Of a stretch of DNA of 32,719 bases, positions 23,290 through 30,946 are shown one piece after another. The position numbers were made by a program, and so were the translations under genes. Below the pieces are notes generated by a model. It saw only the letters and a program-made list of their open reading frames with translations, made no database searches and had not been told where the DNA came from. Numbering within the stretch: position 1 is the first letter of the stretch; every line of letters starts with the position of its first letter. The stretch is from contig NZ_JAIKXF010000014.1 in assembly GCF_024684275.1 (NCBI RefSeq), positions 1 through 32,719 on the forward strand, in the 5' to 3' direction. Source of the DNA: Ruminococcus sp. (GTDB lineage Bacteria > Bacillota_A > Clostridia > Oscillospirales > Ruminococcaceae).

Positions 23290-23646
23290 ATGCCAATAGC
23301 ACAGATGAAGACAAACTTCAGGTTCAGCGCATCTGCCGCAAAGACTGCTTTTCTCGATGAGGCAGCCACAGAGCTGGCAGATATACTCAAAAAACCGCTG
23401 CCTGCAATAATGGTGATGCTGGACGACTGCTCAATGTACATGAACAAGTCTGAGGATACAGTTTTCTTCGCAGAGTTCAGATACATTCTCCCACAGGAGT
23501 ATGCCGACAACAAGGCTGCTTTCCTCAAAGAGCTTGCAGACAGGATGCTGAGTCTTATACAGAAGCACACTCAGGTCGATCCCTACCGCATATATATGCA
23601 GTTCACGGAAATGACCCGCGAGGGCGCGTGGAAGTACACAGGCTGA
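23290..23646 (+). CDS. MIF-like tautomerase superfamily protein
   Basis: 118 residues, the length of macrophage migration inhibitory factor. It begins Met-Pro, so Met removal would expose the catalytic Pro1. Residues TN at 7-8, the KP pair near 34, the hydrophobic strand AIMVML and the C-terminal DPYRIYMQFTEM followed by Trp match the MIF pattern (RVYINYYDM then GW). Family members catalyse keto-enol tautomerisation, for example of phenylpyruvate, or related C-C and dehalogenation chemistry. Inside a polyketide-like operon it could isomerise, enolise or help cyclise an oxo intermediate; this is inference. GAAAGGA lies about 9 nt upstream. Confidence 0.8.
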   Translation: MPIAQMKTNFRFSASAAKTAFLDEAATELADILKKPLPAIMVMLDDCSMYMNKSEDTVFFAEFRYILPQEYADNKAAFLKELADRMLSLIQKHTQVDPYRIYMQFTEMTREGAWKYTG

Positions 23647-23675
23647 GACATAAACATGAAAGGATATAGATAAAT

Positions 23676-24800
23676 ATGAAATGGGCAATCAGAGACCTGC
23701 TTAACCCCGTAGCAACACGTTCACTCCTTTACGGAGCAGACCCCTTCGATCTGGAATCAATACTCAAAAAAATAGACAACATCAAAGTAAAGAGCGGCAA
23801 GCAGATACAGAACGTATGGCTTGAAGAATGGCACTCTAAGATAGACCGCTATACCGAGCTCCGAGACAAGGCTGAGGCAGCAGGAAACAAGATCTCCGCA
23901 AGAGAATATGCAAAGATGATAGCACAGTGCCACTACGCCTGCTTCATGGTAAACATTGAGGACGTAGAACACAAGACAGAGATATACAACGGTCTCGTTG
24001 AGAGCTACAGACACTATGCAAAGCTCTGCAAAAACAAGATAGAGTACGTTGAGATAGACACAAAGGCAGGCAAGATACCTGCTTATATCCACTACCCCGA
24101 TTCAGGAAGAAAGACAGACTACCCTGTAGTCATCACATACTCAGGCATCGGAAGCTGCAAGGAGGAGCTTGAAATGCTGGCTGCTCCCCTCAATGAAAGA
24201 GGCATCGCAGTCATCACTCCCGATATGCCCGGCGCAGGCGCTGCTATAATCTACAACAACATCAAGTGCGGCGGCAAGCAGATAGAGGCTGCATTTGACG
24301 GAATATACAAGTTCGTAAAGAACCACAAGAAGCTCGACGAAAAGAATATGGCTAACTTCGGTCTTTGCATGGGCGGCGGCTATGCATTCCGCGCAACTGT
24401 AAAGAACCCCAAGATAAAGGCTTGCGTAAGCCTCTTCCCTCTCCTTATGAACTTCGCAGACCAGGGCAGCATTCCTGTATGGATGAAGCGCGGCAAGTGG
24501 AGCTCATACCAGTATTCAGACGATTACCTTGAGGGCATGAGAACTCTTGAGGAGGGCACACACAAGGCTGACTTCCTTATGGTATACAGCAGCGACGACA
24601 ACTGGATGACTCCCGAGGCTTCACAGAAGCTTCTCGACAAGGCTCAGGGCTACAAGGAGTGTATCCATATCGAGGATAAGCCTGCATACGTTTCCGAGGA
24701 AACTATCATGCACGCAATGCCTGTGGGTGAGCAGTATCACTGGGTAAAGCACATCGCAGCAGACTTCATTGCTGCAAGACTTATTGGGGGGAAGAAATAA
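23676..24800 (+). CDS. FrsA/dihydropseudooxynicotine-hydrolase-like alpha/beta hydrolase with Cys nucleophile
   Basis: 374 residues. A helical N-terminal cap (about 45-115, with EEWHSKIDRYTELRDKA and ISAREYAKMIAQCHYACF) precedes an alpha/beta hydrolase core, the layout of FrsA, 2,6-dihydropseudooxynicotine hydrolase and fungal Ayg1-type enzymes that act on C-C bonds or polyketides. The nucleophile elbow is GLCMGGG, with Cys231 where Ser is usual, as in dienelactone hydrolase. Asp305 or Asp306 (SSDDNWM) and a C-terminal His (344 or 353) could complete the triad. It may cleave, cyclise or transfer an acyl intermediate. The stop overlaps the ligase start (TAATG). Confidence 0.8.
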   Translation: MKWAIRDLLNPVATRSLLYGADPFDLESILKKIDNIKVKSGKQIQNVWLEEWHSKIDRYTELRDKAEAAGNKISAREYAKMIAQCHYACFMVNIEDVEHKTEIYNGLVESYRHYAKLCKNKIEYVEIDTKAGKIPAYIHYPDSGRKTDYPVVITYSGIGSCKEELEMLAAPLNERGIAVITPDMPGAGAAIIYNNIKCGGKQIEAAFDGIYKFVKNHKKLDEKNMANFGLCMGGGYAFRATVKNPKIKACVSLFPLLMNFADQGSIPVWMKRGKWSSYQYSDDYLEGMRTLEEGTHKADFLMVYSSDDNWMTPEASQKLLDKAQGYKECIHIEDKPAYVSEETIMHAMPVGEQYHWVKHIAADFIAARLIGGKK

Positions 24801-26359
24801 TGTCAGAAAAATTCTTTGATTATTACAGCAGGTACGCTCAGGAAACTCCTGACAAGGTGCTTCTGAGAATAGATGATAATGAACTCACTTACGGACAGTT
24901 CATGGAAAAGACCGCAGTTCTCGGCTCTGCAATGAAAAAGACAGGCATCGCCGCAAACGATAAGGTAGGCATTTGTATGCCTAACAGCATCGAGTGGTAT
25001 CTTGTATTCTGGTCAGCAGTAAGAATAGGCGCACAGCCTGTTCCTATGGATCCTCAGAGCGGCTCATTCGAGCTCTCAAAGCTTATCCCTGCTACAACAT
25101 CTAAGGTGATGTTCATTACCGAGAAGTACAGAAACAACAACATCATCGCTGCTGTAAGCGAGCTGGTGCCTTCACAGATAGCTCTCGGAAAGGTTATTTG
25201 CTTCGCTGACGACAGCGTTATCCCACAGGACAGCTGCTATATCTCCGCTGACAAGTTCATGGCTGAGTACGGCAGCAAGGACTGCGATATATATGAGCCT
25301 GAGTATCTCCACACAATGTCACTTGCCTGCACATCAGGCAGCACAGGCACACCTAAGATACTCTCAGTACCTTCCGGCGGATTCCTCTCAACACAGAGAG
25401 ATATGGGAGACTATCTCGAATTCAGAGCTGATGACGTAATGATGCTTGGTATGACACTCTATCATCAGGGCGGCTTCGGCATGGGACAGCAGATGGTGCT
25501 CAAGGGCGGTACAGTTATGTATCAGCCTCAGTTCAATCCTGTTACATTCCTTGAAACTGTTCAGAAGTACAAGATAAACGTTATCCAGCTCACTTCCACA
25601 CTTGCAAAGGTTCTTCTGTCAACTCCCGATTTTGACAAGTACGACCTTTCAAGCGTCCGCATCTGCTACTTTGCAGGCGAGGTTCTCCCTAAAGAGATAG
25701 CTGACATCTTCGTTGAAAAGCTCCATATCCGCGTTATCAATGTTATCGGCTCATCAGAGACCTGTACAATGGTAGTATGGGACTCAGCTATCGACAACGG
25801 CACTGACCCGAGCGACTTCAAGAAGCTCAGCTTCACTGATGTCCGCGTTATCGACGAGAAGCACAATGATGTTCCCGAGGGCGAGGTAGGCGAGCTGTGC
25901 GTATACACAGACGGCGTTATCACAGATTACTTCGGCAATCCCGAGCTCTCAGCAGAGAAGATACTCACAGACGAGCAGGGACGCCGCTGGTTCTGCACAG
26001 GCGACCTTGTAAACAAGCTCCCTAATGGTATAGTTCGTTTCGCAGGAAGAAGCAAGCGTATCATCAAGCGCGGCGGAAACCTTGTACACGCTGAGGAAGT
26101 AGAGGCTTGCCTCCTTACTCACCCACAGATCGCAGCTGCTGCTGTAACAGACGAGCCCCACCCCGTTATCGGTCAGCAGATAGTTGCTTATATCCAGCCA
26201 AAGGGCGACGCAAGAATAACAAGAGGCGATATCGCAAAGTACTTTGACGGAAAGCTCTCCGCCTACAAGGTGCCAGATAAGGTAGTTCCCGTTGAGGAGA
26301 TACCAAAGGATATCGGCAAGATACAGTTCAAATATCTGAGAAAAAAGGAGTATAAATAA
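24800..26359 (+). CDS. AMP-dependent acyl ligase (ANL superfamily)
   Basis: 519 residues. ATP-binding loop TSGSTGTPK (178-186); GSSETCTMVVW as the A5 motif; WFCTGDLVNKLPNGIVRFAGRSKRIIKRGG as the A7-A8 hinge; and the C-terminal catalytic lysine in KDIGKIQ (Lys507). It activates a carboxylic acid as acyl-AMP and transfers it to CoA or a carrier. TAATG overlaps on both sides link it to the upstream hydrolase and the downstream ACP2, so loading of ACP2 is likely. Substrate not predictable by eye. It probably supplies the starter unit of the pathway. Confidence 0.93.
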   Translation: MSEKFFDYYSRYAQETPDKVLLRIDDNELTYGQFMEKTAVLGSAMKKTGIAANDKVGICMPNSIEWYLVFWSAVRIGAQPVPMDPQSGSFELSKLIPATTSKVMFITEKYRNNNIIAAVSELVPSQIALGKVICFADDSVIPQDSCYISADKFMAEYGSKDCDIYEPEYLHTMSLACTSGSTGTPKILSVPSGGFLSTQRDMGDYLEFRADDVMMLGMTLYHQGGFGMGQQMVLKGGTVMYQPQFNPVTFLETVQKYKINVIQLTSTLAKVLLSTPDFDKYDLSSVRICYFAGEVLPKEIADIFVEKLHIRVINVIGSSETCTMVVWDSAIDNGTDPSDFKKLSFTDVRVIDEKHNDVPEGEVGELCVYTDGVITDYFGNPELSAEKILTDEQGRRWFCTGDLVNKLPNGIVRFAGRSKRIIKRGGNLVHAEEVEACLLTHPQIAAAAVTDEPHPVIGQQIVAYIQPKGDARITRGDIAKYFDGKLSAYKVPDKVVPVEEIPKDIGKIQFKYLRKKEYK

Positions 26360-26607
26360 TGAATAACCTTAATTTTGACGAGTTTACAAAGGCAATTTCC
26401 GATTACGTAGGCGTTGACGCTTCCGAGATCACAAGAGATACAGACGTTTACGACGACCTTTTCCTTGATTCACTGGGACTTTTCGGCCTCGGCTCTGAGA
26501 TAACAGAGACCTTCAAGCTCAATATTCCCCTTTCGCTGGTAGCTTCTATCAGCAAGGTAGGCGAGATATTTGACCTCCTCAACGAAAAGGGCACACCTGT
26601 CGAGTAA
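26359..26607 (+). CDS. Acyl carrier protein (second of two)
   Basis: 82 residues, of carrier-protein size, with the phosphopantetheine serine in LFLDSLGLFGL (Ser38). It differs clearly from the first ACP: it is shorter and lacks the LGSDSL context. Its ATG overlaps the ligase stop (TAATG), and AAGGAG is 10 nt upstream. I infer that it is the ligase's acceptor and that ACP1 serves elongation. Confidence 0.88.
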   Translation: MNNLNFDEFTKAISDYVGVDASEITRDTDVYDDLFLDSLGLFGLGSEITETFKLNIPLSLVASISKVGEIFDLLNEKGTPVE

Positions 26608-26608
26608 T

Positions 26609-27304
26609 ATGGTATTATTCTTTTTTCCACACGCAGGCGGCTCTGCAAAGAGCTACAGCTCCTTCAAGCGCTTTCTGCCAAAGGAGCTGACTGTAGTTCC
26701 TATGGAGCTCTCAGGACGCTTTACGCGCTCCGCAGAGCTTCTCCTCGATAATGTACAGGACTGCATTGCCGACCTCATAGAGAAACATTCTGAGCTTCTC
26801 AGCGGCGACTATGCCCTCTTCGGTCACAGCATGGGAACTGTACTCGTAACCGAGTTCGTAAAACAGACTAAGGCAAAGGGACTTCCACAGCCCTGTCACA
26901 TATTCCTTTCTGGAAAAAATCCCCCCGACGAGGAAGTACACTGCTTTGAAAATGCTGACACTGCTTCCGATGATGAGATAGTATCGTTTTTCACAGCTAA
27001 TTCCCTTTCCTCAAACGCTCCTGTTCCCGACGAGGAGCTCATGCGCACTCTCAACCGCATACTCTGCACAGATGTACGCATGGCAGAGCGCTATAAAGCC
27101 TCTCCCGAGAACGTAATGTTCGGCTGTGACATCACAGTGATATACGGCAAGGACGATCCTCTCATGCAGAGCGTGGATATGAACAGCTGGAGCAGATTTA
27201 CCGACGGCAAATGCGAGGTATATCCCTTCGGCGGCGATCATTTCTACTATCAGCAGCATAAGGAAGAGGTCTGCGGTATCATAAAAGAAAAACTGCATAT
27301 ATAA
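26609..27304 (+). CDS. Type II thioesterase (GrsT/TesA-like)
   Basis: 231 residues. It starts at MVLFFFPHAGGSAKSYSSF, the classic N-terminus of type II thioesterases, with GHSMG (Ser74), YGKDDPLM (Asp) and GGDHFYY (His211) as the triad. These remove misloaded or stalled acyl groups from carrier proteins in PKS and NRPS systems, and sometimes release product. ATG 26609 lies one base after the ACP2 stop. A longer frame starting at 26570 would overlap ACP2 and lacks the family N-terminus. It is the last gene before a strong terminator, supporting a single operon from 17.2 to 27.3 kb. Confidence 0.93.
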   Translation: MVLFFFPHAGGSAKSYSSFKRFLPKELTVVPMELSGRFTRSAELLLDNVQDCIADLIEKHSELLSGDYALFGHSMGTVLVTEFVKQTKAKGLPQPCHIFLSGKNPPDEEVHCFENADTASDDEIVSFFTANSLSSNAPVPDEELMRTLNRILCTDVRMAERYKASPENVMFGCDITVIYGKDDPLMQSVDMNSWSRFTDGKCEVYPFGGDHFYYQQHKEEVCGIIKEKLHI

Positions 27305-27348
27305 CAAAAATAACCTGCTTGTTAACAGCACTGATACATAAGTTTTGA

Positions 27349-27392
27349 GCCATAGTATTTCTGATGTGTAGTCAGAAGTACTATGGCTTTTC
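27349..27392 (+). terminator. Strong terminator ending the biosynthetic operon
   Basis: A 16-bp stem (27349-27364 with 27372-27387; GCCATAGTA and TACTATGGC outer arms, one wobble), 7-nt loop, then TTTTCT. It lies 45 bp after the thioesterase stop and touches the next promoter. Confidence 0.9.
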
Positions 27393-27394
27393 TA

Positions 27395-27423
27395 TTGACA
27401 TTTCAGCAACGGAATGCTATAAT
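27395..27423 (+). promoter_or_regulatory. Perfect consensus sigma-A promoter
   Basis: -35 TTGACA (27395-27400), 17-bp spacer and -10 TATAAT (27418-27423), all consensus, driving the membrane-anchored hydrolase gene. The leader is about 30 nt. Confidence 0.9.
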
Positions 27424-27459
27424 GTGTACTAATATAAATCGGATTTTGAGGTGAGGCAG

Positions 27460-28551
27460 ATGAAAATAAAAAAAGTATTACGTGTAACAGGTAAGGTCTT
27501 ATTGATACTGCTTCTGCTTATCGTCCTATTGCTTCTGACAACAACTATTGTTTATCATATCAAACTGAATAAGGTCGAAAAGCAGCTGCAGGAAGCGGGA
27601 TATTACAATCCTGTATCGGTGGGTGATCATTCTCTCAATGTGTATGCCTGCGGCAATGAAAATGGTCAGCATACCATCATTGCACTGGCGGGCTTTGGCG
27701 ACGGAGAAATGTTTCTCGGCTGGCGGCAGATGACCGCAGAGATCGAACAGGATAACCGTCTTGTCTTCATTGACCGTGCAGGCTATGGATTAAGCGATGA
27801 TACCAGGCAGGAAATGACGCCAGAAACTGTCGTTGAGGAATACAGGACGGCTTTGAAGAATTCAGGCATAGAAGCCCCTTATCTGCTGATGGGACATTCC
27901 CTGGGCGGATTGTACGCAACCTACTGGGAATGCAATTATCCTGATGAAATCGAGGGTGTCGTATTTGTAGACGGTACATTCTGCTTTGAAATTCCCGAAG
28001 AAGAGCAACTCGGTGCCGGGGCTGCGGCAAAGTTGATACCTGTCGTTGAAACACTCGGATTTGCGCCGTTTATCATACGCAGTGATTACGGAAGATTCTT
28101 GAAAATGATGTCTAAAGAGCAGGAGGAACAGGCAATTTACCTGATGAGCAAAACTCTCGGCGCATCCGCATCAATCAATGAGATGGACAAGATCGATCTG
28201 GAGTGTGATGATGTATGGAAGAAAATGAAGCCGACAGATATTCCGAAGTGCTACATTGAAGCAACTCTCGCCTATCGCACAAAAGAGGACTTTATCAATG
28301 ACGGTATCTCGGCTGAATCGCTGATAAATGTCTATGTTGATCCTTCAATGAAGGATGCAGGCGAGGATGCTATCTATGAAGAAGCATTGCGGATGTCGGA
28401 ACAGAGGTGCACGGAATGGGCAGAACCTTATTATGAAAAACTCGGGAACTGCAAAGTAGTCGAACTGCCCGGTGATCATGTCATCTTTCTGGATAAGCCT
28501 GAAAAATGCAGCAAAATAATAAAAGAATTCATTGATGGATTAGACAGCTGA
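27460..28551 (+). CDS. Membrane-anchored alpha/beta hydrolase
   Basis: 363 residues. A basic N-terminus and one hydrophobic helix (about 10-32, leucine-rich) would anchor it with the catalytic domain outside. Core motifs: IALAGFGDGE (oxyanion loop), FIDRAGYGLSDD, GHSLGG (Ser147) and LPGDHVIFLDKP with the likely catalytic His. Substrate unknown. ATG 27460 follows GAGGTGAGG; the GTG at 27451 is part of that ribosome binding site. Codon use looks different from the operon before it (more CTG, TTG and GAA, fewer CTC and AAG), and the gene stands alone between two terminators, which may mean separate acquisition. Resistance to or processing of the operon product is possible but unsupported. Confidence 0.85.
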   Translation: MKIKKVLRVTGKVLLILLLLIVLLLLTTTIVYHIKLNKVEKQLQEAGYYNPVSVGDHSLNVYACGNENGQHTIIALAGFGDGEMFLGWRQMTAEIEQDNRLVFIDRAGYGLSDDTRQEMTPETVVEEYRTALKNSGIEAPYLLMGHSLGGLYATYWECNYPDEIEGVVFVDGTFCFEIPEEEQLGAGAAAKLIPVVETLGFAPFIIRSDYGRFLKMMSKEQEEQAIYLMSKTLGASASINEMDKIDLECDDVWKKMKPTDIPKCYIEATLAYRTKEDFINDGISAESLINVYVDPSMKDAGEDAIYEEALRMSEQRCTEWAEPYYEKLGNCKVVELPGDHVIFLDKPEKCSKIIKEFIDGLDS

Positions 28552-28561
28552 AAAACACAAT

Positions 28562-28591
28562 GCCCCTGAGCGTTACTAAACGCTCAGGGGC
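28562..28591. terminator. Shared terminator between convergent genes
   Basis: Perfect 13-bp stem GCCCCTGAGCGTT / AACGCTCAGGGGC with a 4-nt loop. The T-rich tail (ATTGTGTTTTTC) is on the minus-strand side, so it mainly stops the ABC permease transcript; it may also stop the hydrolase transcript. Confidence 0.8.
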
Positions 28592-28639
28592 CAAACTTTA
28601 TATAGGTATCAGCCATATAAAGTTCCCTTTTGTTATATT

Positions 28640-29824
28640 TCAGTTGACAGCAGCCTTTTTAGCTGTAGTTACAATAGCCGAACCGCTGTATTTCACCTTT
28701 CTCACAAGAATGGTGAGGAGAATGAGCATTACTGCAAAGCCAGCCTCTATCAGATAGCACTGTATCACGCTGCTCTGATTGAAGGGCTCTATGTCAGCTA
28801 TCATGTTATTAGCCTTGACGTACCAGTAAGCAGGAAGGAATCTCGCTACAGAGAGAACTCCGTCGCTGAGCACCTCCATTGGGATAAATATTCCGCATAG
28901 GAAGCTCATACCGATACTTAGCACCTGTGTGATAAGATTAAGCACATTTTCCTTCGGCTCAAAACTTGAAATAAATACTGAAATGGCTGTTACAACTACT
29001 GAGAATATGAAGCTGTTAATCACTGCATACCATGCTCTGCCCGTGTACATCTCCTCGTTCAGTATCGCACCTATTATAATAAGCAGCAGCCATACTGCCA
29101 GCACAAAGACTGCGCTTCCAATAAACATCTGGTATGTGTACTTTGAGGGAGCGATGCATGAGCAGTTTGTGCGGTAGCGAATGTCCTTGTTGTTCATGGT
29201 AACAAGGACCTGACAAACCACGGTGAACACAGCCGCAATGAGGATATACGGCATATACTGGAAATATCCTGCAAAGTCAACGCTGAAGTGTGAGCTGCCG
29301 CCCTTGTCCACTCTCAGCATATCCACCTCTGTATTCTGGGCGAGAGCTTCCTCTGTGGAGCTTATAGCCTCATCAAGAGTCCTTCCCATAGTGAGATAAG
29401 CCTTTACAGACGTTGTGTACTCATCAAGGAACTGCCCCATATATACTACAGAGTAGTTTTCATCAATATGATAGCTTCCGAAGAGGTCGGCTGTATCCCC
29501 TGCCGCAAGCCTCTCAGCATAGCCCTTTTTGATAATAAGAGCATAGTTGACACGCTTATAGTAAAGCGAATCTATAATAGTGTCCCTGTCGTTTTCTATT
29601 TCATCTATATCATTTCTTTTGCCTATGAAGTCGATGAGAGCATGGCTCTCTGGAGTATCGTCCTCATCGAAAACACATATGTCCAGTTTTGTGACCTCGA
29701 ATTTATTGTCCTTTGTGGACGCATTGGTAACGATTATTGAGATGACCACGAACACGATAATATATATCATCGCAGAAGGCAGTCTCTTTCTCATTACCTT
29801 CAGCATAGCCTTAAATACTTGCAT
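28640..29824 (-). CDS. ABC-2 family transporter permease (second)
   Basis: 394 residues: an N-terminal helix (about 19-38), a long extracytoplasmic domain (about 40-185), then a block of about five C-terminal helices, the topology of ABC-2/YhgE-type export permeases. Segments such as PYILIAAVFTVVCQVL and LSIGMSFLCGIFIPMEVLS are typical. ATG 29824 follows AAGGAGG by 7 nt and overlaps the upstream permease gene by 14 bp, so the two permeases are translated together and probably form a heterodimer with the ATPase encoded first. Substrate unknown. Confidence 0.88.
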   Translation of the reverse strand: MQVFKAMLKVMRKRLPSAMIYIIVFVVISIIVTNASTKDNKFEVTKLDICVFDEDDTPESHALIDFIGKRNDIDEIENDRDTIIDSLYYKRVNYALIIKKGYAERLAAGDTADLFGSYHIDENYSVVYMGQFLDEYTTSVKAYLTMGRTLDEAISSTEEALAQNTEVDMLRVDKGGSSHFSVDFAGYFQYMPYILIAAVFTVVCQVLVTMNNKDIRYRTNCSCIAPSKYTYQMFIGSAVFVLAVWLLLIIIGAILNEEMYTGRAWYAVINSFIFSVVVTAISVFISSFEPKENVLNLITQVLSIGMSFLCGIFIPMEVLSDGVLSVARFLPAYWYVKANNMIADIEPFNQSSVIQCYLIEAGFAVMLILLTILVRKVKYSGSAIVTTAKKAAVN

Positions 29825-30944
29825 ACTTTTTCCTCCTTGACGAAAGAATACCAAGAATAATGAATATCGCCGTGATCACGAACATAGTTACGAGCTTTGT
29901 GAGATAGCGGTCATAGTCCTCATAGATGTTCAGACAGTAGAAACTGTCGGAGATTACCGCAACGGGATTGATATTGTTGAACCACGGTGCCTTTTCTGCT
30001 ACGATAGACTTCATATTGCCCATCATAAGTCCGCTCAGGAAGCACAGCAGCATTGATGTGGTCATAAGGATAGCCGTCTTTACCTTTTCGCTTACACGTG
30101 CAACTGAACCAACAAAGAAGCCAAAGGATACTCCGAGTATTCCGCCCAGCACCGCTGTAGGATATACCAGCCACAGTCTGTCGCCGAAGTCTATTTTTAA
30201 CACGAAAACAAGGAATGTTACACATATCAGCATACAAACAGTCTGAAGTACGAAGCTTCCTGCAAGACTTGCAAGGACACTTATGGATTTCGGTACAGGT
30301 GAACAGCAGCTTCTTGCACCAAGTGCCGAAAGGTCAGCCTGTCTGCGCACCGTCACTGTCATTCCTGTGATACAGCCGAACATAGCCACCATAGCGATGA
30401 GGTTGTAGAAGTACTGTGCATATACATCGGGATTTCCCTGTGTAACAGGTATCTCAGTACATGAGGATACAGTTTCCGAGGTAAGGGACGAGATGACCTC
30501 CTGAGCCTTTTCGGGAGCTGTATTTATAGCGTCCATAGCTATTTTTTCGCGGACTGAGTACTGCTCAACAAAGGATTTGAGCATGGTCTCGCGTAGACCT
30601 TTCTCCTTGACAGTGAGTTTCAGCTTTTCACCCGAGAAAATTATTCCCTCTGCGTCACCGTCGTCAAGAAGCTTTTCAGCCATCTCCCTGTCCACAAAGC
30701 TGACCTTGAGGAACGGCTTGTCAGCACTCTGAATATTTTCAAGCACCTGTCTGAAGGCAGGATTTTCGCTCTCCTCCACTACAGCAACAGGAATAGAGCT
30801 GAATTTCTCTGTCTTTTCGTAAATGCTTCCGAAGCCCACCTTAAAGACGGTGCCCAGAAGTATAGGAAAGAGTATGAGCCAGATGATGAGGTCCTTGCTG
30901 CGCAGACCGCCTTTGAGCTCATATTTAAGTATGTGCAGGAACAT
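29811..30944 (-). CDS. ABC-2 family transporter permease (first)
   Basis: 377 residues with the same layout as its neighbour: one helix near 20-38 (DLIIWLILFPILLGTVF), an extracytoplasmic domain to about 180, then several helices (MVAMFGCITGMTVTVRR, SVLASLAGSFVLQTVCMLI, LGGILGVSFGFFVGS, SMLLCFLSGLMMGNM, FVITAIFIILGILSS). I chose ATG 30944: AAGGAGG from the end of the ATPase gene lies 7 nt upstream, and two bases separate it from the ATPase stop. It is partner of the ATPase and second permease in an exporter. Confidence 0.88.
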   Translation of the reverse strand: MFLHILKYELKGGLRSKDLIIWLILFPILLGTVFKVGFGSIYEKTEKFSSIPVAVVEESENPAFRQVLENIQSADKPFLKVSFVDREMAEKLLDDGDAEGIIFSGEKLKLTVKEKGLRETMLKSFVEQYSVREKIAMDAINTAPEKAQEVISSLTSETVSSCTEIPVTQGNPDVYAQYFYNLIAMVAMFGCITGMTVTVRRQADLSALGARSCCSPVPKSISVLASLAGSFVLQTVCMLICVTFLVFVLKIDFGDRLWLVYPTAVLGGILGVSFGFFVGSVARVSEKVKTAILMTTSMLLCFLSGLMMGNMKSIVAEKAPWFNNINPVAVISDSFYCLNIYEDYDRYLTKLVTMFVITAIFIILGILSSRRKKYASI

Positions 30945-30946
30945 GG

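Noticed and set aside
26570..26608. 13-codon N-terminal extension of the type II thioesterase
   Set aside because: It lies in another frame inside ACP2; the family N-terminus FFFPHAGG starts right after ATG 26609.
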